From NCBI GenBank assembly GCA_016713275.1, contig JADJPL010000008.1:248001-312000 (forward strand): 64,000 nucleotides of DNA. Direction: 5' to 3'. The notes beneath the pieces were generated by a model that had not been told where the DNA came from, made no database searches, and saw nothing but the letters and a program-made list of their open reading frames with translations. Positions within the stretch are counted from its first letter, which is position 1. The number at the start of each line of letters is the position of its first letter. The position numbers and the translations under genes are program-made. Origin of the DNA: Haliscomenobacter sp. Lineage in GTDB: Bacteria; Bacteroidota; Bacteroidia; Chitinophagales; Saprospiraceae. This document shows, piece after piece, positions 29,656 to 39,415 of the stretch.

Positions 29656-31215
29656 CTACGGATTATTCTGATCCCTCGGAATCCGCTCATTCCGGTTGGC
29701 GATCTCCCAGGCGGTGGCGAACACCAGTTGGGCGCGTTTGGCCATAAGTGGGTAGTGGATCTTGTCGGGGGTATCCGTAGCGCGGTGGTAGTCGGCGTGG
29801 GTGCCATTGAAATAGAAAATGATGGGCACGCCTTTTTCCGCGAAGTTGTAGTGGTCGGAGCGGTAGTAGAAGCGGTTGGGATCCTTGGGATCGTTGTACT
29901 TGTAATCCAGTTTTATCTTGGTGTAGGTGTTATTGGCCGTCTCGCTGATAGGGCGAAGCGCGGAAGAGAGTTTGTCGTCGCCGATAATATAGACGTAATT
30001 GGCGGAGTCCTTATCGGTCTGGTACTCGCTGCCGATGCGCCCGATCATGTCGATGTTGAGGTCGGCCACGGTGTTTTCAAGCGAGAACACGGGGTTATTG
30101 GCGTAGTAAGCCGACCCCCAGAGTCCTTTTTCTTCCCCGGAAACGGTCATAAAGACGATGCTGCGGCGGGGTCCGAAACCCGCTTTTTTAGCTTCTGCAA
30201 AGGCTTGGGCGATTTCCAAAACGCCCACGGTACCGGAGCCGTCGTCATCAGCTCCGTAAAAAATCGTTTCCCCGGTTTTGCCGACGTGGTCGTAGTGCGC
30301 GGTGATCACCAGCACTTCGTCTTTCAGGTCGGTCCCTTCCATATACCCCAGCACGTTGGCGGTGGCCATCTGGTTCACCCGCTTATCCATAGCCATCGAT
30401 AGTTTGGCAGGAAACGCCTTTCCGGTTTTGCCCTCGTTGGCCATTTTCGTGAGGTCGTCGTTGGTCATACCGGTGATGGCCTCTGCGATTTCTGGTTTGA
30501 TCATACACAGATTAGGCGGGGTGGATTTGCGGTAGAGGTCCATATATGGGCGGCTCCCTGCGCCACCGCGCATCATCGGGGAAAAGTTGGCCTGAATTTG
30601 CAACACGGCCAAAGCCCCAAACTGAGCGGCGATCGCTTGCTTGTTCACGAAGCCAGTCATGCGGCGGGCGCCGCCTGTTCCGCCCGGGGCTCCCTGGGTT
30701 GCGCTTGGCGGCATACCGCTAAGCATAAGCACCACCTTGCCGCGCACGTCGATGTCTTTGTAATCGTTGCGGGTGGAATCCGACAGCCCGTAGCCCACGA
30801 ACACCACTTCGCCTGAGTTAATGGAAAAACCATAATTGCCGGAAGGCATCATAAAATCCTTTCCCGCTTCAAGCGCTTTCCCTTTGAGCGAAAGCGTACT
30901 GGAAGCCACCGAGTCGGTGTACAAGCTGTAGGGTTGTTGGTAGCCGTTTTCTGCAACGGCGGTGAGCCCCAGGCTTTTAAAATGGTTTTCGATGTACACC
31001 GCCGCTTTCTCCAACCCGGCAGACGGCGTGTTCCGGCCTTCCATGTCCGGTCCGGCAATGATGTACAGGTGCTTTTTGAGGTCGTCTGCCGTGATCGTGG
31101 CGGCAAATTTCTGGATCTCTTTGTTGGCTTTTGAAGGCGCCGCCTTTTCGGCTTTCTGGGCCATGGCGGAAAACGCTACCCCCGCCGCCATCAGGATAAG
31201 AATTGCTTTTTTCAT
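29656..31215 (-). CDS. M28 family metallopeptidase
   Basis: 519 residues with a signal peptide (MKKAILILMAAGVAFSAMAQ). The co-catalytic zinc site is complete: ITAHYDHVG (His and catalytic Asp), GADDDGSGTVG (bridging Asp), SGEEKGLWGS (catalytic and metal Glu), LNIDMIGRIG (Asp) and FNGTHADYHRATDTPD (final His). A protease-associated (PA) domain is inserted at about residues 150-250. The family releases N-terminal amino acids, in some cases dipeptides, from peptides. Location is periplasmic or extracellular. It is uninterrupted. Its leader carries a CCGTCCA/CCGTCTC array at 31338-31440. Confidence 0.9.
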   Translation of the reverse strand: MKKAILILMAAGVAFSAMAQKAEKAAPSKANKEIQKFAATITADDLKKHLYIIAGPDMEGRNTPSAGLEKAAVYIENHFKSLGLTAVAENGYQQPYSLYTDSVASSTLSLKGKALEAGKDFMMPSGNYGFSINSGEVVFVGYGLSDSTRNDYKDIDVRGKVVLMLSGMPPSATQGAPGGTGGARRMTGFVNKQAIAAQFGALAVLQIQANFSPMMRGGAGSRPYMDLYRKSTPPNLCMIKPEIAEAITGMTNDDLTKMANEGKTGKAFPAKLSMAMDKRVNQMATANVLGYMEGTDLKDEVLVITAHYDHVGKTGETIFYGADDDGSGTVGVLEIAQAFAEAKKAGFGPRRSIVFMTVSGEEKGLWGSAYYANNPVFSLENTVADLNIDMIGRIGSEYQTDKDSANYVYIIGDDKLSSALRPISETANNTYTKIKLDYKYNDPKDPNRFYYRSDHYNFAEKGVPIIFYFNGTHADYHRATDTPDKIHYPLMAKRAQLVFATAWEIANRNERIPRDQNNP

Positions 31216-31337
31216 TTGCTGTGTGTTAACTCCTTAAAACAAATCGGATGGAAAATATAATTTTGAAACGAAGATAGAATTCATTTTTACCGTAGCTTCA
31301 ATTCGCTCTAAAGTTTTATTTTTCGGACAACGGCGTG

Positions 31338-31550
31338 GTTAGTCGTTAGTGGACGGTGGACGGGAGACGGGGACGGTGGACGGGGACGGTGGACGGTGGA
31401 CGGAGACGGGAGACGGGAGACGGGAGACAGGAGACGGAAAATATCCTTAGCATCCTCTACATCCTCTTCATCCCCTTCATCCCCTACATCCTCTACATCC
31501 TCTACATCCTCTACATCCTCTACATCTTTTTCATCCTAAAAATCCTCAAC
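31338..31550. repeat. Two leader arrays back to back (heptamers for the M28 gene, CTACATCC for the sortilin-like gene)
   Basis: 31338-31440 reads GACGGTGGACGG and GGAGACGGGAGAC on the plus strand, so the minus-strand M28 gene has CCGTCCACCGTC in its leader. 31450-31545 is a run of about ten CTACATCCT units in the sense of the plus-strand gene at 31555. The strand switches at the middle of the 31216-31554 divergent gap. Nothing else was recognised in the gap. Confidence 0.75.
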
Positions 31551-31554
31551 ATCC

Positions 31555-34500
31555 ATGCAGCTAAAAAACCTTCTTTTCCTTCTGGCAGGATTTGCCATCA
31601 GCCTGGGGCTTCAGGCGCAGAAAAGGCAAGTCCTGTGCCTACGCCTCCTCCGGCGCCAACCGTTCAATATGACCAGACGCTTTACCAGGGCATGCAATGG
31701 CGGCTGGTGGGGCCGTTCCGGGGCGGAAGAGCGGGCTCCGTAACGGGAGTACCCGGCCACCCCAACCTCTTTTACATGGGCACAGCTGGCGGCGGCGTCT
31801 GGCGCACCCAGGATGGGGGCCAAACCTGGCACTGCGTGTCGGACGGCTATTTCGGCGGCTCTATTGGCGCGGTGGCGGTGGCTGAGAGCGATCCGAACGT
31901 CATCTACGCAGGCGAAGGCGAACAGACGGTGCGCGGCAACGTCTCCTCCGGTTGGGGGCTGTGGCGGTCTACCGACGCCGGTAAATCCTGGAAACACATC
32001 GGACTGAAAGCCTCCGAACACATCGGCCGCATCCGCGTGCACCCCCAAAATCCGGATCTCGTGTACGTCGCCGCGATGGGCAACCTCTGGAGGCCCAGCG
32101 ACGAACGCGGAGTGTACCGCTCCAAAGATGGCGGTACAACCTGGGAACGCATCCTCTTCGAAAGCGATAAAGCCGGAGCGGTCGACCTCATCCTAGACCC
32201 CAACAACCCTCGGATCATCTACGCCAGTACCTGGGAAATCAAGCGCAACGGAAAAGCACCGATGGCGGCGACACCTGGACCAAACTCACCCAAAACCCCG
32301 GCATGCCCAAGGGAGTGATCGGAATCATCGGCATCGCCGTTTCCCCGTCAACTCCAACCGCCTCTGGACCTGCATCGAAAACCTCGACGGCGGCGTATTC
32401 CGCTCCGACGATGGCGGCGAAACCTGGACCCGCACCAGCGACTTCCGCGAACTGCGCCAGCGCGCCTGGTACTACTCCCGGATCTATGCCGATACCAAAG
32501 ACCTGAATAAAGTCTACGTGGCGAACGTCGATTTCTGGCGTTCCGACGACGGGGGTAAAAACTGGACCAGCATCGAGACCCCGCACGGCGACCACCACGA
32601 TTTCTGGATCGACCCCGACGACAACCGGCGCATGGCTATTGCCGACGACGGCGGCGCCCAAATCAGCTTTGATGCCGGCGAAAACTGGACCACCTACCAC
32701 AACCAGCCCACCTCCCAGTTCTACCGCGTTACTACCGACAACCACTTCCCTTTCCGCATTCTCGGCGCCCAGCAGGATAACAGCACCATCCGCATCCTCC
32801 ACCGCGCCGCAGGCGCTACGATCACGGAGAAAGAATGGGAACCCTCGGCTGGCGGGGAAAGCGCGCATCTCGCTCCCGACCCCGACAATCCGGATATCGT
32901 CTACGGCGGCAGTTACAAAGGCTATATGAGCCGGGTCGACCACCGCACCGGGCAGGAGCGCAGCACCAACGTGTGGCCCGACAACCCCGCCGGCTCGGGC
33001 GTGGAAGTCATGAAGTACCGCTTCAACTGGAACTTCCCCATTTTCTTTAGCCCCCACGACGGCAACAAACTCTATGCCGCTTCCAACTACCTGCACGTAA
33101 GCTACAACGAAGGCCAGACCTGGGAAGTCATCAGTCCCGACCTCACCCGAGGCGATCCCGAAACCCTCAAATCCTCCGGCGGACCAATTACCCAGGACAA
33201 CACCGGGGTCGAATTCTACGCCAACATTTTTGCCGTCACCGAATCCGCCCAGGAGCCCGGCGTCATTTGGGCAGGGAGTGACGACGGGCTGCTGCACGTC
33301 ACCCGCGACGGCGGCAAAACCTGGACTAACGTCACGCCTCCCGGATCGCCCAGGCTGAATATGATGAACTGCATCGACGTGAACCCTTTTGTCAAAGGCG
33401 GGGCTTATGTCGCAGCTACCAGCTATAAATTCGGCGACTATACGCCCTATTTCTACAAAACGACCGATTATGGCAAAACCTGGACCAAGATCACCGCAGG
33501 AATCGACCCCAACCACTACGCCCGAACCATCCGCGCCGACCCCAAACGCCAGGGCCTCCTCTACGCCGGCACGGAATGGGGCATGTACCTCTCTTTCGAC
33601 GATGGCTTGAGTTGGAAACCTTTCCAACTGAACCTCCCCGTCACCTCTATCGCCGACCTCCACATCCGCGACAACAGCCTGATCGCCGCTACCCACGGTC
33701 GCAGTTTTTGGATGATTGACGACCTCACCCCTCTGCACCAACTAAGCGCCGACGTGGCCAAACAGCCGCACTACCTCTTCAAGCCCAAGGCATCCTACCG
33801 CATGGCCCAGGAAACGCTCAGAGGGACCGCTGCCCTCCGCACCCAGGGCGAAAACCACCCCAATGGCGTGGTCTTCCACTTCTACGTTAAGGATTGGACC
33901 GACACCGCCAAAGCGCAGTTGGACCTCTTTGAGTTGGGTGGGGAGCTGATCCGGTCGTTCAGCAATACCTCCAAAGACCGGCGCACCATGCTCCAGGTGA
34001 AAAAAGGCGGGAACCGCTTCGTATGGGATATGCGCTACCCGGGGTTTAAAGACTTTCCTGGAATGGTGCTGTATTCTTCGCCCAATGTGGGCCCTAAAGC
34101 GGTACCCGGGATTTATAAAGCCCGCCTGACCGTAAACGGGCAGTCGGTAGAGCAAACTTTCGAGATCCTCAAAGACCCCGTCTGCCGAACACCGCGTCGG
34201 ATTACGAAGACCAGCTCGATTTCCTTCTTCAGGTGCGCGACCGGGTCAGCGAAGCCCATCAGGCTATTACCGATATCCGGGCGGTTAAAAAAGACATCAA
34301 CTACCTGAAGGAGAAAGCCGGCGAGGCAGCGCCTTACCAGGAATTGATCCGCCAGGCCAACGAACTCGAAAAAGAACTATCCAAAATCGAAGGCCAGATC
34401 CATCAGGTCAAAAACCAAAGCCAGCAGGACCCAATCAACTACGGGATCAAAGTCAACAACCGCCTGGCATTCCTCCTGGCCGATCAGCAACTGGGCGATT

Positions 34501-34655
34501 TCCCGCCCACCGACCAGGCTAAAGCGGTCTACGATACGCTGTCTCAGGAGCTCCAGGGTTATCTCGATCAGCTCACGCCCCTGCTGAAAGACGGCGTCGG
34601 CCGACTGAACAAAACCGCGACAGACCTGCGCATGCCGCTGTTGAAAAGCAGTTGA
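31555..34655 (+). CDS. Sortilin/BNR-repeat (VPS10-like) secreted protein, frameshifted
   Basis: The start MQLKNLLFLLAGFAISLGLQ is a signal peptide; a shift near 31630 then leads into YQGMQWRLVGPFRGGRAGSV. The N-terminal propeller has repeated Asp-box/BNR motifs (TQDGGQTWHCV, STDAGKSWKHIG, SKDGGTTWERI, SDDGGKNWTSIE). Breaks near 32255, 32340 and 34190 separate the parts. Near 32250 the text jumps from STWEIKRNG to KSTDGGDTW, about 15 residues shorter than relatives, so a small deletion is likely. The last part (from about 34233) is a helical tail (KKDINYLKEKAGEA, ELEKELSKIEGQI). The total is close to 1,030 residues, usual for Bacteroidota homologues. Function unknown. Confidence 0.8.
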
Positions 34656-34735
34656 TTGAAAGTAGACGTAAGGCGTAGGCGTAAGGCGTAAGGCGTAAGG
34701 CATAGGGCCCTATGCCTTACGCCTTAAGCCTATTT
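34656..34735. terminator. 38-bp perfect palindrome within AAGGCGT arrays between convergent genes
   Basis: 34665-34700 holds AAGGCGT heptamers. 34689-34726 is a perfect 38-bp palindrome centred on GGG|CCC at 34707/34708, whose second half reads TATGCCTTACGCCTTA. Both converging genes therefore carry the G-rich AAGGCGT strand in their trailers, and the whole forms a strong bidirectional hairpin. Confidence 0.7.
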
Positions 34736-35788
34736 AAATCGTTGCACAAAAGCGATGACTTCGTCCCAATAGGCTTTTTCGTCGGCGCCGTTCATGGGGC
34801 TGTGGCCGCTGTGTTCAAAGAGCACTTTGCGTTTGTAGACGGAGCTGATCCGGAGCTCGACATCGTCTGCCAGGGCAGGGGGGCAGATGTAATCGTGGGC
34901 GCCGAAAAGGATCAGCGTCGGGATGACGATCGTATTCAGGTTCGACGACAACTCGGCGCCTCCTTCTCCAAAGATTTCTTCGATTACGGAGTAGATCACC
35001 GGATTCAAAGAACTCATTAATAGGGGAAGGATCGGGGTATGTTCCCGCTGGTATTGGCCGACGATATCCTTAGCCTCGTATTTCGAATCCGAAATTTCTT
35101 CAGTCAAGCCCTCCGCCTGGCCGGCATAGCGATTGAGTTTCAGGGTCTCTTCCAGGGAAAGCGGCAAGGAGAGGCCGTCGCAATACGCCTTGATTTCCTT
35201 CCAATCGTCCACATGGCGGTTGGCCTGGATTTCAACGGCGGCCTTTTCCGATAACTTTTTGATCGCGGCCTCATTGAGCAAGGGAATATTGTGGGCGCCA
35301 TCCGTTTGGATCCATCCTTTCAGGGAGAACTGGTTATTGCCTTTGGTCAGAAAAGCGGGGGTAAGGAATCCGCCCCAACTATGCCCATTGGCAAACAAGG
35401 AAATATCGTTTCCATACCGGTACTTCAACAGGACAATCAGCTTTTCGAAGTCGGACACAAAGTCTGCTACCGCGTTGAAATCCCCGTTGCCGCCGCCCTG
35501 GGAAGCGCCGCTATTGCGCTGATCCCAGTAAACGACCGCGAACTTGGGTTCCAGGTTTTGGATCACATAGTCGTTGCGATACACGACATCATCTCCGCCG
35601 GGTCCGCCGTGTACGATGATCAAGAAGGTTTTGCTGGCGGTGTTGCCATACACGCGCACCGGCATCGAGGCGTTATCGCTTCGAAGAAAAAACCGGTCAG
35701 CAGCGTTTTCGCTAATGGAAATTTCTTCTTTTTGGCAGCTTACTGCAACCAGCGAAAGGGCAAGCGTCAGAAAAAGAAAGTGTTTCAT
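34730..35788 (-). CDS. Alpha/beta hydrolase, lipoprotein (proline iminopeptidase-like)
   Basis: 352 residues starting with a lipoprotein signal (MKHFLFLTLALSLVAVSC). The fold markers are IIVHGGPGGDDVVY (oxyanion loop), VVYWDQRNSGASQGG, NGHSWGGFLTP with the nucleophile Ser, LFGAHDYICPP with the acid Asp, and FEHSGHSPMN with the catalytic His. The HGGPGG and DQRNSG motifs are typical of the prolyl aminopeptidase branch. The start overlaps the end of the upstream gene by four bases, so the two are co-translated. The substrate is probably a peptide or ester in the periplasm; not determinable further. Confidence 0.85.
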   Translation of the reverse strand: MKHFLFLTLALSLVAVSCQKEEISISENAADRFFLRSDNASMPVRVYGNTASKTFLIIVHGGPGGDDVVYRNDYVIQNLEPKFAVVYWDQRNSGASQGGGNGDFNAVADFVSDFEKLIVLLKYRYGNDISLFANGHSWGGFLTPAFLTKGNNQFSLKGWIQTDGAHNIPLLNEAAIKKLSEKAAVEIQANRHVDDWKEIKAYCDGLSLPLSLEETLKLNRYAGQAEGLTEEISDSKYEAKDIVGQYQREHTPILPLLMSSLNPVIYSVIEEIFGEGGAELSSNLNTIVIPTLILFGAHDYICPPALADDVELRISSVYKRKVLFEHSGHSPMNGADEKAYWDEVIAFVQRFK

Positions 35789-36426
35789 TTCGTGAGGTGT
35801 TTAAGGTTTGGATTGGCCGCCCAAAACGATTTCGGAGTGAAAACAATCCCCACTTCCACCGTTGGGCGAATTCCGATGAACGCGTTATCCGGGAAGGTCG
35901 TCAGAAAGCTGGCTTTGCCGTACACTTTCATTGGTTCGTTGCCTTTTACCGCCAGGTTGTAGCCCAATCCGGCTGAAAACGACAGCAAGGCATAGCTGTG
36001 GCCCGCCACGTTCAGCTTTTTGACCGATCCCTGGTTGGACACCTCGTAGGTTTCTTCTCCCAGAAACGTATGGCTGAACCCGATACCCGGCGCCGTTTCC
36101 GTGAACCAGCCACTGGCCCGCTGACGGCGCTTCTGACGCTCGACAAGCACAAAAAGATGGTCGTGATAGGTCGGATGGTGGTAATACCCCAAGTTAGCGG
36201 TCAGGTACCGCTCTTTCAGGAGGGTTTTTACTCCCCAGGACTTGACTTTGTCGACCTGGAAGACCTTGAACGGCCTTTCGATCCCGATTTTGAGCCCGGG
36301 ATACCTCCCCGCACTGAGATAGGCGGCTTTGATCCCGGTTTCCGGCAAAGGGATTGGGAGCGCCGCTTCCTGGGCAAAGGCGACCCGGGCAAACAACAAG
36401 AACAGCAGGAAAAATAGTGATTTCAT
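35785..36426 (-). CDS. Secreted hypothetical protein, possible small outer-membrane beta-barrel
   Basis: 213 residues with a signal peptide (MKSLFFLLFLLFARVAFAQ). The mature part alternates polar and hydrophobic residues with many aromatic and Gly positions (LTANLGYYHHPTYHD, APGIGFSHTFLGEETY, LLSFSAGLGYNLAV, RPTVEVGIVFTP), which suggests a small barrel or a beta-rich periplasmic protein. I do not recognise a named family. The stop overlaps the start of the alpha/beta hydrolase gene (ATGA), so they form an operon read from the promoter at 36455-36462. Confidence 0.65.
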   Translation of the reverse strand: MKSLFFLLFLLFARVAFAQEAALPIPLPETGIKAAYLSAGRYPGLKIGIERPFKVFQVDKVKSWGVKTLLKERYLTANLGYYHHPTYHDHLFVLVERQKRRQRASGWFTETAPGIGFSHTFLGEETYEVSNQGSVKKLNVAGHSYALLSFSAGLGYNLAVKGNEPMKVYGKASFLTTFPDNAFIGIRPTVEVGIVFTPKSFWAANPNLKHLTK

Positions 36427-36454
36427 GCAGATGCATTTAGGTTAAAAACTAAGC

Positions 36455-36462
36455 CAAAACTA
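36455..36462 (-). promoter_or_regulatory. Bacteroidota -7 promoter box for the 36426/35788 operon
   Basis: The minus strand reads TAGTTTTG, a perfect TAnnTTTG match, about 30 bases before the start codon at 36426. Confidence 0.5.
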
Positions 36463-36600
36463 GCTCAAAAACCCCTCTGCACCGTTCGGATTTATCGGTT
36501 CGAACGCTAAGGAAGCGTTAAATTTGAGGCCTGCCTCTTCACCTGATCCGAAAAGAAATCCAAACTCGTTAACGCTTTGTTAAATCCCTCCCTGTTGCGT

Positions 36601-36730
36601 TTAAGGCGTAAGGCGTAAGGCTGGGCCCTACGCCCGCCCTACGCCTTACGCCTTAACCACTAACCACTAACCACTAACCACCAACCACCAACCACCAACC
36701 ACCAACCACCAACCACCAACCACCAACCAA
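36601..36730 (-). repeat. Hairpin of AAGGCGT units plus ACCACCA heptamer array, 3' trailer of the TonB receptor gene
   Basis: 36601-36620 and 36637-36656 form a 20-bp stem with one mismatch around a GC-rich loop. 36657-36730 is a run of ACCACCA/ACCACTA heptamers, which reads GGTTGGT downstream of the minus-strand receptor gene. No gene lies in 36427-36734. Confidence 0.7.
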
Positions 36731-36734
36731 CGCC

Positions 36735-39152
36735 TCAAACCCCTTTCCACCGCACCCCCAACAGGAGATTCCTCCCCGGTCCGGTGAGCCCGGAGGAATA
36801 AGGGCGGTAGCGAACGTCGGCGATATTTTCAAGTCCGGCGGTAAGGACCAGATGAGGGCAAATTTCGGCCATCACCTTGATATTCAGGGTAATCCAACCC
36901 GGCGACCAGGGCCGGCCTTCCTCGTCCCGGGCATAGAGGTAATCCTTGGCTTGTTCCTCGGGCGCCAGGTCTTCGAAGTCAAATCCGCCGCTGTATACGG
37001 TGTAGAGGTCTCCCCTTAGGCGTCCTTTGGTATACGTCAGGTGGGTGGCGCCATACCAGGGCGGCGCGTGGCGCAGGGGGGCGGTGCTTCCGTCGTCGAG
37101 TTCCTCTTCTCCTTTTTGGTAGTTGAACCGGGCGATCAGTCCGAATCCATTCTCCAACTGGAGTTCCAGCCCGGCCTGAATTCCCCAGACATGGGCCTGG
37201 GCGGCATTCTGGATGGCCTCTACCCTGCTCCGTTCCCCGTCGTACAGGATGCTGTCCTGGCCATTCAGGGTAAACGGACGCCGGACCAGCGCGCTGTGGA
37301 GCAGGGTGTAGAAAGCGGTAAGGTCGGCTTTGATGCGGTCGCCGAAAGCTTTGGCAAACCCCAGATCGGCATTCCAGGCGTATTCAGGGCCGAGGCCGGG
37401 GTTGGGCACGACCACTGCCCCGGGGGTAGATTCAAACACTTTGCCCATATCGTCGACGTTGGGCGCGCGGAAACCGGTCGACAGGTTGGCGCTCATCTGG
37501 AGGCCCCATGCATTGGTATGGATGGCCCCGATACTTCCCGTAAGGGCGCCGGCCCGCTGACGGACCTCCTCAAAAGGGAACGGATAAAACGCGTCGTCAA
37601 ACTCCGCGTCCAGGCCAAACTGCCCGTAGCGAATACCTGTCTGGAACGTCCACTGGTATTGCGGTTTGTAGGCGTAGGTCAGGTAGGCGCCATAGGAATG
37701 CCACCCGGCCCCATCCGGATACCTTGGAGCCCCGGGCGCCACCGCGCCGCTGACGATGTTCTCGTCTTGCCCGGTAGATCCAACCCTATTGAAAACGAAC
37801 TCCGCCCCATAGAATACGGTGCTCGACGGGCTCCATTTTTTCAACAGGTCGAGGTTGGCGGAATAGGCGCCCACCTGTTCGGTGCGGATGAACCGGGTAG
37901 CACTGTTCAGGTTGCGCTCGATCCGGCTTTCCTCAAAAAACTGGTAAGCTATGCGCGCTTTGAGCTGGTCGTACATTCCCGCTTCCCGGCGGACGTGTCC
38001 GATTTCCAGGTTAGTCATCGCCCAAAGTTGGGGGCCGTAGGCCCATTCTGCCGAGCGCAGGGTGTTCCCGCGTGGACGGATAAGGCGATCGTAGCGGGAG
38101 TAATCGGAGGTGGCGGAATAATGAGCGCCCACCTGTACGTCCCAGTTGTTTCCCAAATCGAACCGGATTTTCTGCATGAGGTTGATCTGGTTATATCCGG
38201 TCGGCTTTTGGATCAGCGGGTTCGGGTTGGCGCGCACGCTGTCTTTCCCGTTGATTCGTTCCACATACCGGGTGCGGAGGTATTCGTCGGGGCCGTAGGC
38301 GCCCATGCGCAGGTCGCCGTAGTCGGTATAGGTGGCGCTGGTAAGTAAGGCCCACTTCCGGCCGCCAATCCGGATATCCGCATGTGCGGTTTTTTCCTGG
38401 TTGGCGGAAGCGTAGCGCAACGCGGCATTGACGCCAAAATCGGTTTGTCCGTCCGGTGAGAAAGCAGGGGACAGGGTGAAAAAGTTCATTACCCCGCCAA
38501 TGGCGTCGCTCCCATACAGAATAGCCCCCGGGCCAAAAATCACCTCGGTGCGTTCGGTGGCGTAGGGGTCGAGGGAAATGACGTTCTGGAGGTTGCCGCT
38601 GCGGAAAATCGCGGTGTTCATGCGCACCCCGTCGACGGTGATCAGCACCCGGTTGGTGGCAAACCCCCGGATCATGGGGCTGCCTCCGCCCTGCTGGCTT
38701 TTCTGGATGAACACCTCTCCGGAAGCCCCCAGGAGGTCGGCTGCCGTTTGCGGGTTTTGCATCCAGACGTCCTTTTGCCGGATGGTGCGCACCTTATGCG
38801 GCACGTCCCGGGCATCCTGCTGCCAGCGCAAGGCAGAAACGGAAATTTCCCCTAAGGAAAACGGGTTTAGGGACAACCCCACCTCAAACCCTTTGGAGCG
38901 GAGTTGTTCAAAGGAAAAAACAAGCATCCTGTAGCCGAGATACCTCACTGCGATGTTGCTGGAACTTTGAAAAGAAGCAATATCTGCTTTGCCTTGCAGG
39001 TCGGTAAACGCAGCCAGTTTACCCCCCTGGTCATACACCGAAGCGCCAACCAACGGCGCGCCGGTGGCGCTGTCCCTTACGGTAAGCACCTGAGCTGGTA
39101 CATGGAAGCCCCATGCCGCAAAAAAAGCGGCAAATAGAACCTGTTTTATCAT
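36735..39152 (-). CDS. TonB-dependent outer-membrane receptor
   Basis: 805 residues, uninterrupted. It has a signal peptide (MIKQVLFAAFFAAWGFHVPAQ), a carboxypeptidase-regulatory-like domain (LTVRDSATGAPLVGASVYDQ) and a plug (DVWMQNPQTAADLLGASGEV, SPMIRGFATNRVLITVDGVR, ILYGSDAIGGVMNFFT). A long 22-strand-type barrel follows and ends GRNLLLGVRWKGV. The plug is of the BtuB/FhuA/CirA type rather than SusC, and there is no SusD partner nearby, which suggests a siderophore, haem, metal or cofactor substrate. The hypothetical gene upstream (39416-40093) is on the same strand but separated by 263 bases of repeats. Confidence 0.9.
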   Translation of the reverse strand: MIKQVLFAAFFAAWGFHVPAQVLTVRDSATGAPLVGASVYDQGGKLAAFTDLQGKADIASFQSSSNIAVRYLGYRMLVFSFEQLRSKGFEVGLSLNPFSLGEISVSALRWQQDARDVPHKVRTIRQKDVWMQNPQTAADLLGASGEVFIQKSQQGGGSPMIRGFATNRVLITVDGVRMNTAIFRSGNLQNVISLDPYATERTEVIFGPGAILYGSDAIGGVMNFFTLSPAFSPDGQTDFGVNAALRYASANQEKTAHADIRIGGRKWALLTSATYTDYGDLRMGAYGPDEYLRTRYVERINGKDSVRANPNPLIQKPTGYNQINLMQKIRFDLGNNWDVQVGAHYSATSDYSRYDRLIRPRGNTLRSAEWAYGPQLWAMTNLEIGHVRREAGMYDQLKARIAYQFFEESRIERNLNSATRFIRTEQVGAYSANLDLLKKWSPSSTVFYGAEFVFNRVGSTGQDENIVSGAVAPGAPRYPDGAGWHSYGAYLTYAYKPQYQWTFQTGIRYGQFGLDAEFDDAFYPFPFEEVRQRAGALTGSIGAIHTNAWGLQMSANLSTGFRAPNVDDMGKVFESTPGAVVVPNPGLGPEYAWNADLGFAKAFGDRIKADLTAFYTLLHSALVRRPFTLNGQDSILYDGERSRVEAIQNAAQAHVWGIQAGLELQLENGFGLIARFNYQKGEEELDDGSTAPLRHAPPWYGATHLTYTKGRLRGDLYTVYSGGFDFEDLAPEEQAKDYLYARDEEGRPWSPGWITLNIKVMAEICPHLVLTAGLENIADVRYRPYSSGLTGPGRNLLLGVRWKGV

Positions 39153-39210
39153 TCTAGTTGATCTAATAAATGAATGAATCGATCGGCATAAGCCAATACG
39201 TTAACAATCA

Positions 39211-39409
39211 GATTCGCCGAAATCCGCAGATTTCGCGCTAAACCATCTGTTCGCCGAAATCCGCAGATTTCGTGCGGAACTATCCGCCGGTCCTCAGACC
39301 GGCGCCATTCTGCAAGCCGAAATCTGTTCGCCGAAATCCGCAGATTTCGTGCGGAACTATCCGCCGGTCCTCGACGGCCCGTTCGCGTCTGCCGGTCCCC
39401 CGACCGCAT
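39211..39409. repeat. Three partial to complete copies of hairpin repeat B
   Basis: Each copy contains the hairpin GAAATC-CGCA-GATTTC. The second and third continue with GTGCGGAACTATCCGCCGGTC and a GCCGGTC..GACCGGC hairpin variant. The third copy is degraded (CGACGGCC). The array occupies most of 39153-39415. Confidence 0.8.
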
Positions 39410-39415
39410 AGCATG

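Noticed and set aside
32239..33741. 500-codon open frame on the minus strand
   Set aside because: It mirrors the sortilin-like gene, whose Asp-box repeats produce a Val/Gly-rich shadow.
37041..38348. 435-codon open frame on the plus strand
   Set aside because: It is antisense to the TonB receptor, with no domain or signal peptide.
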